From NCBI GenBank assembly GCA_012932865.1, contig SAXG01000004.1, positions 248,001 through 312,000 of the forward strand: DNA of 64,000 bases, written 5' to 3'. The stretch comes from Amylostereum areolatum (Eukaryota > Basidiomycota > Agaricomycetes > Russulales > Stereaceae). Both the position numbers and the translations under genes were made by a program. The notes beneath the pieces were generated by a model that made no database searches, was not told the DNA's origin, and saw only the letters and a list, made by a program, of their open reading frames with translations. Below, in pieces: positions 20,501-31,378 of this stretch. How positions within the stretch are numbered: position 1 is the stretch's first letter; every line of letters starts with the position of its first letter.

Positions 20501-23500
20501 CCCTCGTTCGCCCGTTCGCCCGCGAGCTGGATGATGGCGCAGGGACCGCACGCGTCAGCTCCAGGACGGCAACTCCACGCCCGACGCGAGGCCCCTGCCC
20601 GCAGAGTCAGGATGGTCCGGTGATGGCCTTTCCTTGGATTCTCGAAGGTTCGTGCGCAGAAGAGATGACATGCACTTGTGTGGACCGGGGGCGCATTCTC
20701 GCGAAGCAGGGGGAAGCGTGCGGTAGGCTCGTGGAGTGGGGGGCCTCAGGATCAAACTCCTGGGTCCTCCTATCCTTCGCGCGGGCCCACCGCGCCGAGG
20801 AAGAGGGAAGGCCTGAGGACCCAACGGGGCAGCTCGTTTGCCGTTCCCTTCGCTCCTGGACGGCTGAGGACGGCCGGCATGGGTGGTGGCGCGGCGAGCG
20901 CGAGCCGGCGGCGGGGGGGGGGGGACGCCATTGTTCGGAGTGCGAGTGTCAGGGATGAATCGAAGTCGAAGGGACGGGGTGCCTGCTCGACTCCACCCGT
21001 ATCCCAGCCTAACGCGCTTCGAACCCTCGACTCAGACTCCTAAATCTAATCCTGCCCCATTCTGCCCGTCCCCCTCCTTTCTTGGACGTCGCCCTTGGCA
21101 GTGGGCACTGGGCAGTCTGAGTCCCTCTCCCACCTTCAGCGCAGAACAAACTCATGAGCCGGCGAGGAGCGACGGTCCCCGCGTCAGCAGAACCTATTCC
21201 CTCCATCCCGTTCTCCGCTGGCAGGAATGCGCGCGCTCGGAAAGTCGGAGTCGAAACCCCAACTGACTTGGACTTGAATTGGTTGTCTACGCTACAAGCC
21301 TACCTTTCCTCCACTCCCCTCTATACCCCCCTCGTCCGTCGCAACGGGTCCTGCACACAACTCATGTCGGAATCCTTGTACCGACCCCTGCCAAGTTGCC
21401 TCCAATCACGAATGCCAGTGCAACCACGAATGCTCTCCGACCGGCTCATAAGCCACCGCTCCAAGCGTCCCGGCCGCGGACCATCACAACGACATGTCCT
21501 CAAGGCCTCAATATCCCATCCTAGTCTCCAGGATCCGAGCGCAAGCCACGTACACTAGCGCGCTTCCCCCCGGTACCGCATTTTGCCCCGAGCACCGTCC
21601 TTAGCGACAGCACACCCCGCGGCGAAGCTCTCTCTGCGCATTCCTCCCCAATTCATGTCCGCATCGGCATCCCTCGCATGCCTGCGGCACGTCCGATCCC
21701 CATGCACGTCACGATCCTCATCTTACCCTGCCACCCCCCCCTCGCAAGTTCATCCGTGAAGCCAAAACAATTCGCTCATATTTATCGTACGCGACCCCTT
21801 CCGGCCTCGGGCTCTCCGTGGCCATCTGTTCAAAACCCTAGGACGACCCGAGAACCCGAACCGCGCACATCATTCCCACTCCCACTCCACAGTCCCTCCT
21901 CCCCTCTTCTTCGCTCTTCAAGCGTGTTTGTTTCCTTTTTCGCGCCGCGGAGGCCAATTTCCGCAAGCCCCGTCTGTTCATGGCCTCGGACGCGTGCTCG
22001 CTTCTTGTCGATCCTCCCCCCCTCCTTCCCGCCCCCGCGCGGCGTGCCCGTCCCTGCTGATGTCCATCTCCTCACCGCCGCGGTCACGCGCGTGCTCTCT
22101 AGACGCTCGCGCGCGCAGCGGAACCCTGTTGTTCATTCCGAGAGGAGAACCTACTCCTCTCACTGCTAGCAGCACCAGGTCCCCGTTACACGCTCCTCCC
22201 TATTCCCGTCCCGAGCCCTACTTTCTCGACAATCCCTCCCAGGCCTCCCATCCCGTCTGAAGCTCGTGGCCTTCCTGATAGTCACCTCAGGTGCACGTTA
22301 CCCCCGCACCCGCACTGGCGCACCCGCGCGGTCACGCGCCCACCCCGTCGCTGTCAGCCGCCTGCGCCGGGCGCTGGCTTGCACCGTCAGCTGGTCCAAG
22401 GCCAACATCGTCCGCGTCCCACACCTCACGCGTCCCCCGGAGCAGTGCTTGCATCGTAGTCCCCGCGTCCGCACCTCGCCGTCCCTGCCACCACTATCAG
22501 CCTGCCCCGGCGCACTCTATCACCATCACACCCATCGACCCCGTTCGCGAACAAGACACGGCGGTCTGCATCCGTACAATGGGTCCCCGCCGCCCACCTA
22601 TCGCTGGAACGAACGGCCCCCCCATGATCATCGCGCTCTCTTTCCCTTCCCTCCCGTGGCTCGTGGCGTCGGCCTTCGCGAAGACGCGAACCCCCCCCCC
22701 CCCCCCTCACGCTCGCGCTAGCACGGCGCGATGGGTTCGAAGTGCGTATATCGAGACGTATCTCGGAACCGTTCGTCCCTTCGGAAGGCATAAAGCACTA
22801 TCGTAGGACGAAAATAAGTACGGTGTCCACTCGGGTACGAAGTCCGTCCCCGCCTCGCTCGTCACGCGCTTATGGGTCGGCACACACGAACGCAACACCC
22901 CCTCGAGCAGGAACGACTGGACTCAGCTCTGATCAATGCCTCCGCACCTTATCACTCCCTACGCGACGGTCTCCCCGTCTTATCGTCGCTCAAGAACGCC
23001 TCCCAGCCCAAACGCCCACTCCGATCCAATTTAATTCGTCGATCGGGTCGTCTAAATTCGACGTCCATCCGTCCAATCCCATCAATTCAAAGCCCGACAC
23101 TGGTCCACTATCACGCTCGAATACACCCACAGTCCCACTCAAGCTAGCCTTCCGGGATCGCCCAACTCGACAGCCAACCCCCCCCCCTCTTCGACTTATT
23201 TTTAAAACCCAACGTCGCTGTGATGGATCCGGAGGGCTCGGATCCGGAGTGCGACAATCCTCGAGGGTCGTGTGCCAGTGCGCGCATGACCCCCGCTGAG
23301 CGAGGACCTTCCCATGGCACGGTGGCGTCCGCGGTCCAGTAGCCAGGCGTGTCGTCCTCGCTTACGCGAGTCTGCCTTCACACCACTCGAGCGAGGAACG
23401 TGAGCGTCCAACCATCGTTCGGAAGCATGCGCGCGCACGGCGCATGACGCATGCACTGGCGGCCTCCGTCAAGTTGTGCAGAAGAACCGCTGCTGCGACT

Positions 23501-23750
23501 CTGTACTTATGTGCTCGGAGCTTGATGTTCCGTGGCGCCGGCGCGCGAGGCGCGATGCAGAGTGTCAATATAATCCATCCACGCACGAGGATGCTATAGG
23601 GCCGCCGCCAACGGGACGAACAAGGTTTTAGGCCTCGGGGCTTAGGGCTTATGGGTAGGAACGCGCCCACGCGCCTCGCGCGTACAGTAACGTCCCCGTT
23701 CAGACAGACTTTCCAGCCGTTCGACTCGAAGATTCGGAACGTCGACGGGT
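20501..23750. other. C-rich gene desert
   Basis: No gene recognised in about 3.2 kb. The + strand is strongly C-rich and G-poor over much of 21.0-23.2 kb, including a run of 16 C at 22691-22706 and a G run near 20910. Frames are Pro/Arg/Ser-rich, short and overlapping. The look is the same as the long SET introns, suggesting a regional composition effect and not genes. Confidence 0.55.
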
Positions 23751-26270
23751 CGATCAGCATGTATGTATGTCATCACGCCCTCTCCCGTGTATAATCTATA
23801 ATTCAGCGCTCCTCGTCGGCGCGCGTCGTCTCCAGCAGACTCCGAGCCTCCCATTGAGGCACAGGCAAGCTTGATCCCTAGCATTTTAGTACCAGCGAGC
23901 GACGTCACCCGGCCTCGAATGAACAGACGAATCCCAGTCGCTGCCGCCTTGCGCGTGGCTGTCGAGGTGCATCACAGCCCGATGAAATTCGCGGACGCTA
24001 GTACCGACGAGAGCCCCCGAGTTCGAACGGTCTGATCATCATCACAAATCGAAATTCCTCCCCCCCTCAGCGCAAATAAGCAACCGTCACCGTCTCGCGA
24101 GGATGCGCCACCGATATGGTCTGAATCGTGCCCACCGCGACATCATCATGGGCGTCGGCATCAGCCTGGAGCTTGCCACCGGCCGGCGAGTGCAAATCCT
24201 TGACGAGCTCGAGCCTGTCTGTGGAAGACGTCAAGGGGGCGGCGTGTGGCGAGGGCGTGAGTATGTAGTACTGTAATCCATACCAGGAGAGATAAACGAG
24301 TCCGAGCCAGCGGCCACTGCCTGCGCGTGGATCGTGCAAAACAAAACACCGAAACCCAGGCTGGGTTTAGGGCCTTGGGCAGGTCTAAGCGACCCAGGGT
24401 GAGGCTTCGAAGTTCCGAAGTGCCTCGACGCGCCCAAGGGTCGACTCACTGGACTCGAGCGAAACCAAAGCGAAACGATTTCATTTCGAAACGTCCTGCA
24501 GCGCAACGCGCACTAATACTCTACTCTATGCACGACTCGGAGTCTCGGACTGTGCGCGTATGTAGTAGCACACCGGTGGCAGGTCATGATGCCAGGATGC
24601 ACGCCTTCAACTTGTGGCGTGTCAACGTCCCACTAAAACAGGCCAAGGACCAGACAAACCCGGCCTCGCTCAGATCATGAGATGGGCATCTTGCGATCCT
24701 CGCCGGCGGCAGCGTCGAGTACATAAAAGTATCCCTTCAAGTCCAGTCAGCGCATAATCCAGCCTACATAAGCCTGACATACCAGGCCCATTCGCCCAAT
24801 CACGCACTTGGCACTTGTCGCCACTTCCGTGGATTGGATGGCATCGTCAACGTTCAACTTCGGTCCACTGCACAAATCCGGCCCTGCGTTCTGGGATGAT
24901 CTTGCTTGCCCCACAGGGCCAGGGTGCGACTGTGGGGGCCCCCGGCCCCGACGACTGCTGAGGAGCTCGAGGACGGCGACGAGATCGATCGGTAGGCTGC
25001 GATAAAAAAAATGAACGTGAGAGCGCGAGCTGCTGCCAATAGGTCACGCCGTCCCGTCGAGCTCGAGCGTACACGCGCCATTCACGCTTGAAGAACGTGA
25101 TGCCGCGCTCGATGGGTACATACTTATTGCAATTATGGTCGCGCGAACGAGTGAATGCCCCGACCGGGGTACGGCGACCGGGGGGGGGGGATTCGTCAGG
25201 GCCCCAGCGCCAGTTCGGGCTGAGTCGTGGTTGGAATTTGCGCACGCCCGAATTCTCCCCCACAAAAAGCTGCCTTGGGGCCAACTTGGGGCTCTTGGTT
25301 TCAGGGAAAGGCGATCGCGACGTTCGCCTCCTTCCCGTCCAGTGGCGAAATATTGGGGCGGGCGGGGGGGAGGGGTTGTCTTCTGCACAGAAGCCAGTTC
25401 GATTTCCTACATATCGCTGGACTCCGCGCGCGCGACGGGTCGTCCGTGCCGTCCACGGGATATATTCGCAGCTGTACGCGCCGCGCGGAGGGTCGAGGAA
25501 AAGGCGCCGACGCCCTCCCCGCCGTCTCGCGCAGGTCGCAATCTTCTAGCGGCGCCTCCCTCCCGTCGCACCGTCGATGGTCGTATATTGCCACAGATGG
25601 TGGCGTCGATTCGGGTCCTGGCAGCCAGTGAAAGCCTTTGGCCCTTGGGTCGCGCAGGACAAGCGCCAATCTGCGCCAGCAGCGGGTGCGCGCCGCCGGG
25701 GCGCCGGGGTGTTCCACCCTCCAGAGCCACAGTCTGTGCCTCGCGATGTCCTCGTCCAGGGGGGACCGCACCTTGGCCATTCCATTGGCGTTGAGATTCA
25801 CCGCCTAATTTCTAGGTCAGCCGTGAGTATATTACAGTGATCGCACCGATGCCTGACAGAATATGACGTCGGTGCATTTCAACGACGACAGCCGTATCGC
25901 TGGGATAGTATTGGCCTCGCCGCCGAACGAGAGATGATAACAAGAGAACCTTTGGATCCTCTGGGTGCCGTGCCGACCCCAGACAGGCCTGTGTACACCA
26001 CCAGGCGATCCCTCAGCTTCATTCCGATATCACGCCCCTGAGTTTGAAGTTGGTGTGCCGATGGATGGAATCCAAAAATGTCAAGCGGATATCACGCTCA
26101 ACGAATTCCCTTGGGCCCGAAGCTGAGGTTCTTTGGATTCAATCCAATAATCTTACTAAGCTCATCAAGAATCGCTCGGCGGGTTGCTGGCTTAAATCGT
26201 GCTTATTGCGATCTTATCCTGATGTAGAAGGAAGAAAATCATGATATTTTCATTTGATAACTACAGAGTA
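23751..26270. other. Region without recognisable gene
   Basis: Mixed composition, no family motif. A minus-strand frame ending at 24067 (RLELVKDLHSPAGGKL..., TISVAHPRETVTVAYLR) has a protein-like hydrophobic pattern and a possible upstream acceptor (TTCCACAG), but no further exons could be joined. A minus-strand frame at 25301-25801 (166 codons) is open without any recognised motif. Relics of degenerate genes or elements are possible. Confidence 0.4.
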
Positions 26271-26387
26271 TATGGGGGCTGCTACGGGATATATGGAGAG
26301 GGATGACAGGTGAGAGAGGGTTACCTGGGATGCCAACAAAGCAGGTGGACCAGACGGAGACCGAGATAAGACCAGGGAACCCAGTGA

Positions 26388-26552
26388 GCCAGGGGACAGA
26401 GAGCCAGGACCAGAGAGGAGCGCGAGCGGGACCAAGATCGCGAGCGAGGACCAAGACCGCAAGCAAAAATCGAGAGACCGAGAGTAAAGTTCAAGACCAC
26501 GAGCAAAGTTCAAGACCAGGAGTAAAGTTCAAGGCCGCGAGCGAAGGTGAGG
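26388..26552 (+). repeat. Purine-rich degenerate minisatellite
   Basis: Imperfect tandem units of about 17-19 bp of the form GACCAnGAGYAAAGTTCAA recur, clearest at 26490-26550 with two near-identical copies and a third diverged one. Upstream copies (26390-26490) are more degenerate GAGCGRGACCAAGA-type units. The + strand is A/G-rich, opposite in bias to the C/T-rich desert before it. Confidence 0.75.
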
Positions 26553-26560
26553 ACGACTGC

Positions 26561-29500
26561 CAGCGACAACAAGAGGGGCGCCGGAGCATGTGCAAATCCT
26601 GAATGCTGTCGCGAGGGCAGGTGGGCGGTAAGTGAATAGAACACGCACCATGGTCCAGACTCTGGATGATGCCCACATGAGAGTGTCGAAGGGAGAGTCC
26701 ATACCCAACCCTTCGTACATCCACGGAAACCCTGACGCGCCGTCCAAATCTCGGTACGTCGGAGTCGCCCATTACAGATGAGGGGTTATGGCCAGGTGAA
26801 GGACGGGGAGAAGAGAAGGACGTGGTGAGAGGAAACAAGGAGTCGAGGATGACTTGGCGCGACGACGAAAATGAATACTGCTTACATAACCCGCGCTCGT
26901 CGCCGTCCATCGAGGACTCTGTGGGGATTGAAACTGAGAGGACAACCTGTACTCACGCTGACTTGGGCGCGAAGCCGACTTTCTCGCAACGGATAATCGG
27001 AATGGCGCCGAGATTGAGGGGGTTGGATTGAAGCTGACACGATGCTAGCGTGAACCCTTGGTCACGCCATCAGACTCATCCGAATGGCCCCGCATAGAGT
27101 CATGCTGAGGCAACTGCTGGTGGTGTAGGCCGCCGCAGGAGGTTTCGGAAGCAGGTTCGACAGGTAGACAACGGCCGTCTGCGTCATGCCGAAAAGAGGA
27201 AGGTGAGATTCGGGAGTATGGCGCGCGAATCGCGAGGCAGTGTACTCGCTCTCTGAGCAACTTACACGCTCCGGACCCGAACGCGCCGCCGTTCCACCTC
27301 CGGTACGCGAAACGTACTGAGCCCGAGGGTAAGTAAGGAGGAGCGCGTCGTCGCGCCCTCGATCGCGAAATAGCGCAAGAGCAAGCCATACTTTGCTATC
27401 GTCGCTGACCGATACCTAACTCGATAACGAGCAGACGAACCGGTCACGAGCGCACCGGACCTTACGAAGAGGATCTTTTCGCGATATCAGCAATATCAGC
27501 CCCGGTGAGCAACTGAGACAATCCTCGCCGACCCGGCGTACTGGTGGACCCCGCCCCTCCGCGCCCTCGAGCGCCGCATCCGGGTTAGACTCGATCGCAG
27601 CGTGGCCGACCTCCCGTTGCTGACCTGACCAGAAGACAGTCGTTCGTTAGCCGACCCCGAGCCCGCCTCTCCCGTGCTGATCCAAGACAGTACTGGTCCA
27701 GTGCGGACTTGCCACTGGCACGCCAAGGGCAAAACAGGAGACCCATACAGTAACATAGTATGTATTAGGCAGGGAATGGTGAGATGATCCAGCCGCGGGG
27801 TGTTTCGCGTCCGCTCCAGGACTTCTGACGGAGTCTGACGGATTCCGGCTCGATGTTGAGCGCCTCTGCGACGCAGGGCGCTCGCAGACTCGTAGCACGT
27901 TTCACGGCGGGCGCCCCACTGGAACAAAAGAACGAATTCACCATCCTGCCAAAGAAGTTTTCGAAAATCGACGATCAATTCGATTCGTTGTGCTGGATCG
28001 CTGTTCGCGGAGGTTGTGGCGGGCTATTAGAGACGCAAGGTGCTTGATTGCCCAGACTAAGCGATATCGCAGTGGCATCGGAGCAGGTGCTGAATATTGA
28101 ATTTGAGGCGCGGTCGACATAGGAAGTTCACCCAGGATGATCGAATGGGCTAGCTGTAACATTGACTGCATTACGGCAAGGGACCACGCTCAAAGGGATT
28201 CTTACTCACAGCTTGTGTGAGCCACGGGAGGCCATGGGAGTAGCTCGACTCCACCATGGGGACCTTGTGTGAAGGCGGTGTCAGTTGGAATGTAAGTTTA
28301 TCTTGTTCACAGTCCTCAGGCTAGCGCCGCCTCGACCACACAAATGCTGCGCGGGTTCCACGCTGGAGGATCGACACCTGGAGGACCGTACCTCAAGATA
28401 GGCGGGCGTCCATGGACTTGCTGATCAATCACGGAGACCTGTCTCGGAGGGGGCGGAACGGACAAGTCGTCCTCCAAAGCGCTCGGCGTCCGACCGTCTT
28501 CGTCTACTCGACGCGCCGTGTTTGGTTCTGACAGGATTTTGGTCCTTCGAAACACGTCACGAACGGCGCATGTTGCCTACCCATTTACGCCATCCTAGAC
28601 CTCGCTGACTCCAATTTTGACGGGGAAGCACCCAGGAATCCGGCCACCATGGCACAAGCGCGCAGCGTTTGAACTTGAAGCTTTCGGAAACCCTGGAGCA
28701 GCCTGTGGGTGAGCGTGCCAGGAAGATCCTGCGGAACTCTTAGAACGGACAGACGACGCCAAGTGTGATATATGATACGCGACGCGTTTACTGGAACGGG
28801 GTCGCTCTGGGGCGCAGAATCCGCACACGAGGCGCTTTGTTTCCATAGACCACGTACGCCACAATGGGAAATCAGCACCTCGCGACCGCCCGACGGCTGC
28901 ACTTTTCCCATTAACGGGCGTTGGGCTGCGAGGGAATCTTGTCTGTCAAATTTCGCGGATGGAATGATACCGACCACCCAGGCCATCGTGTTGGTGGAAA
29001 GGCGGCAGTCTCTTGGTGCAACAAGCTGGATCCGTGCGAGCGTCCACAGCGGCCGCACTTGCCACACCTAGTCCGTCATGAGCGGGACAGATCTGCATGA
29101 ACCACTTCCCAAAACGCTCACCATCGCACGGTTTCTGGGATCGGACGTCGTTTGAACTTCGAGGCGTCACGCAAGTATTTCCGCGAATTTCGCCCTCACA
29201 ATTACAGACCACGGACCACGGCCGTCAACCCTGCGAGCGCAGAAGGCACAGGGGGGGGGACGAGTGCGGCGTACGTGAGTACATTCTCTGGGAGCGACGT
29301 CCAAGACGACAGTTTATGTCACCCGACCTGCCTGGAAATTTCATCAATGCGCAGAACAGAAGCGGCAGAACGACAGTGCAGAAGGTACCTCCTCGTGCAG
29401 CGGGTAAGGGTGTGGTCCACGGTCCTAGCGTAGTCGATTTACGGCAACTTGAAGGACGTTTCCCGCATCCAACCGCGCCAAGGGTCGCAACGGCCGTGCG

Positions 29501-30166
29501 GAAAACACGTTGGGTCGTTCGCCGCTCTACTGAGACGCGTCTGCTGGAAGCGTCCTGTAAGCGTTCTGTGAGTGTTCTGTGAAGAACATCGGGCGGCACG
29601 TAAATTCGCGTTGGTCCAGCGGCCGATGAAAGCGGAGGCTGCCCGTGGGCGGTCGAGCCACTGACTTGGAAGTGGGAAGAGCTCCCAGAATATTCAAATG
29701 AACTTAAATCGCACTAGGTGGTGACGGGTAAGTCGCCGATAAATGAAGCAAGCAAGGCAACGGACGTACTTGACCCACCCACCGATCTTTCGCCTACCAT
29801 GATGGCCGGGTCAAGGTCTCGAAGCGAGCCAGGAAACCCACCTTCCTAACCGCCCGCTTCAACACGAGGCATGTCTTTACTTACCACACTCGGTCGTTCG
29901 CGTCCACACAGCGGATTCAACGGTCGCATTCTCACCGCGCAGCATTACAACAAGAGAAAGAAAAAGAGGAAAACACCACGCCTTCGCACCTCACCCATCT
30001 TCAACTTTCCCAATCCATCCACATACACACATGCTCTTCACAGAAGCAGGCCTTACGACGGCCTCTGTCTCGCCGTCCTCGATGTGAAAGAAGCAGCCGT
30101 AGCGCTGCTGATGTCTTTTCGTCCAAATCGAGCGTACACGCCGTATCGTACATAGATCCACTGCCC
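26561..30166. other. Region without recognisable gene, upstream of SmB 3' end
   Basis: About 3.6 kb of mixed composition with short overlapping frames only. A minus-strand frame at 28316-28555 (LRYGPPGVDPPAWNP) and one at 28585-29067 look superficially protein-like, but no family is recognised and no exon chain could be built. 27605-27640 resembles 3865-3900, hinting at a dispersed element. No tRNA-like cloverleaf was convincing. Confidence 0.45.
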
Positions 30167-31002
30167 TTACTGCGGAGGCGGCTGGAAGCTGCAAAAACGA
30201 AAACCATAAGCGCCTTCTCGAATCGCAGAAGGAAACGTGGGCACGCACCCTGGAGGAGGTCCCCCAAAGCCAGGAGGGGGGAACGGTGCGTTCCCGGGGA
30301 AGCCGGGGGGACGGAAACCGGGGGGTGCACCGGGCATTCCTGGAGGTGCGAACGGCATGGGGGGACGCTGGAGGGAAGGAGGGCCCACTGAACGCGTCCT
30401 AGGTCAGTCTCTTGTGTCGAAAACATATTAAGAACAAAGAATGACGTACTCGGAGGCATCATGCCCATCCCACGGCCTGCCGGCATACCGCGTCCAGGAC
30501 CGAGAGGAAGCTACAAACCCGAAAGCAAAACCCGAAAAAAAAACCGCAGGATCACCATGAGTCCGCACGCGATCCCGCGCGATCCGAATCTCGACACAAG
30601 AAAGCGCACGCACCACGTTCTTCTTGTCGTCATCTTGAACAGGCGGGGGTCCTTCTACCGTCAGACTGACCACCGACTCGCCGCGCAAGATGACGAGCCC
30701 GAGCGTGCGCTTCATCTCCTGCTCCGGACCCGCCTCTGTCTCTCCCTGCTTTTTCTTCGGCCTGACGCGGCGGAACTCCTCGCAGTCAGCGAGGACGAGG
30801 TTCATGTGACGGTCAAAGGCGAGCATCTGGCCCGTGAGGGCGCGGCCGTCGTTGATGGTGACCTTCAACCGCCAGTTGATGAGGCCGAGCATTTTGCCGC
30901 CTTTTGATTTCGGGGGAGGCTGAGATGAATCGTCATCAGTACGATCACAAACTACGCGGGCCACAGGAAGCGAGGAGGCCAAAAGGACGAGAAACTGACC
31001 AT
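30167..31002 (-). CDS. SMB1: Small nuclear ribonucleoprotein SmB/B'
   Basis: Core Sm-ring protein of U1, U2, U4 and U5 snRNPs, nuclear, needed for pre-mRNA splicing. Four exons: 31002-31000, 30919-30614, 30510-30450 and 30387-30167, in total 591 nt and 196 residues. The first exon is just the ATG; the donor GTCAGT follows at once and the acceptor CATCTCAG leads into PPPKSKGGKMLGLINWRLKV. Sm motif 1 reads VTINDGRALTGQMLAFDRHMNLVL, followed by ADCEEFRRVR; Sm motif 2 reads LGLVILRGESVVSLTVEGPPP. The tail is rich in Pro-Gly-Met and Gly-Arg (GPGRGMPAGRGMGMMPP, APPGMPGAPPGFRPPG), the usual SmB tail that is methylated and binds splicing partners. The phase of every junction was checked. An alternative start inside the retained first intron would add about 20 odd residues and is unlikely. 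Confidence 0.93.
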
Positions 31003-31378
31003 GATGGGCAATTGGAGACGGTGAATGCAGAGGGCACGCGTCGCAAACGATGTTGACTGCACGCTAACCCTAACCTCAGCACAGCCACAGCCATCCCTCA
31101 AGCGCCTTCCAAGTTCACTGTCACAGTGCACATTTGCATTTTGACTCATCCAAGACGGAAATATTAGGGGTAGTCACTAGCTAGCATGAACACAATACAC
31201 CTATATATGACAGTAATGCGCAGTGCGCAATGCGAAAAGGAGACGGAGGGGGCAGGGTATAAATGCAGAGGGAAAGGGAATAAACACGAGGGTGAGAGAG
31301 AGACAAAGAAAAAAATGCTATAAATCACACGCAGATCTGTACATAACCAGTCCATACCACGATCTGTGCTGTCCATAA
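31003..31378. other. Intergenic, between RhoGAP 3' end and SmB start
   Basis: 376 bp between two minus-strand genes, serving as SmB promoter and 5' UTR and RhoGAP 3' UTR. An A/G-rich stretch on the + strand (31230-31320) gives a C/T-rich coding strand upstream of SmB. No separate gene. Confidence 0.5.

Noticed and set aside
24067..24339. Minus-strand 90-codon frame ending TISVAHPRETVTVAYLR
   Set aside because: The hydrophobic pattern is protein-like and an acceptor is possible upstream, but no second exon, family motif or start could be joined to it.
25301..25801. Minus-strand 166-codon frame
   Set aside because: Open but overlapped by several equally long frames on both strands, with no motif.
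28316..28555. Minus-strand frame with LRYGPPGVDPPAWNP
   Set aside because: Short, no recognised family, no splice partners; could be chance in GC-rich DNA.
29600..29690. Possible tRNA-like segment (GTTGGTCCAGCGGCC ... GGTCGAGCC)
   Set aside because: It has weak A-box/B-box resemblance only; I could not fold an acceptor stem or a proper T-loop.
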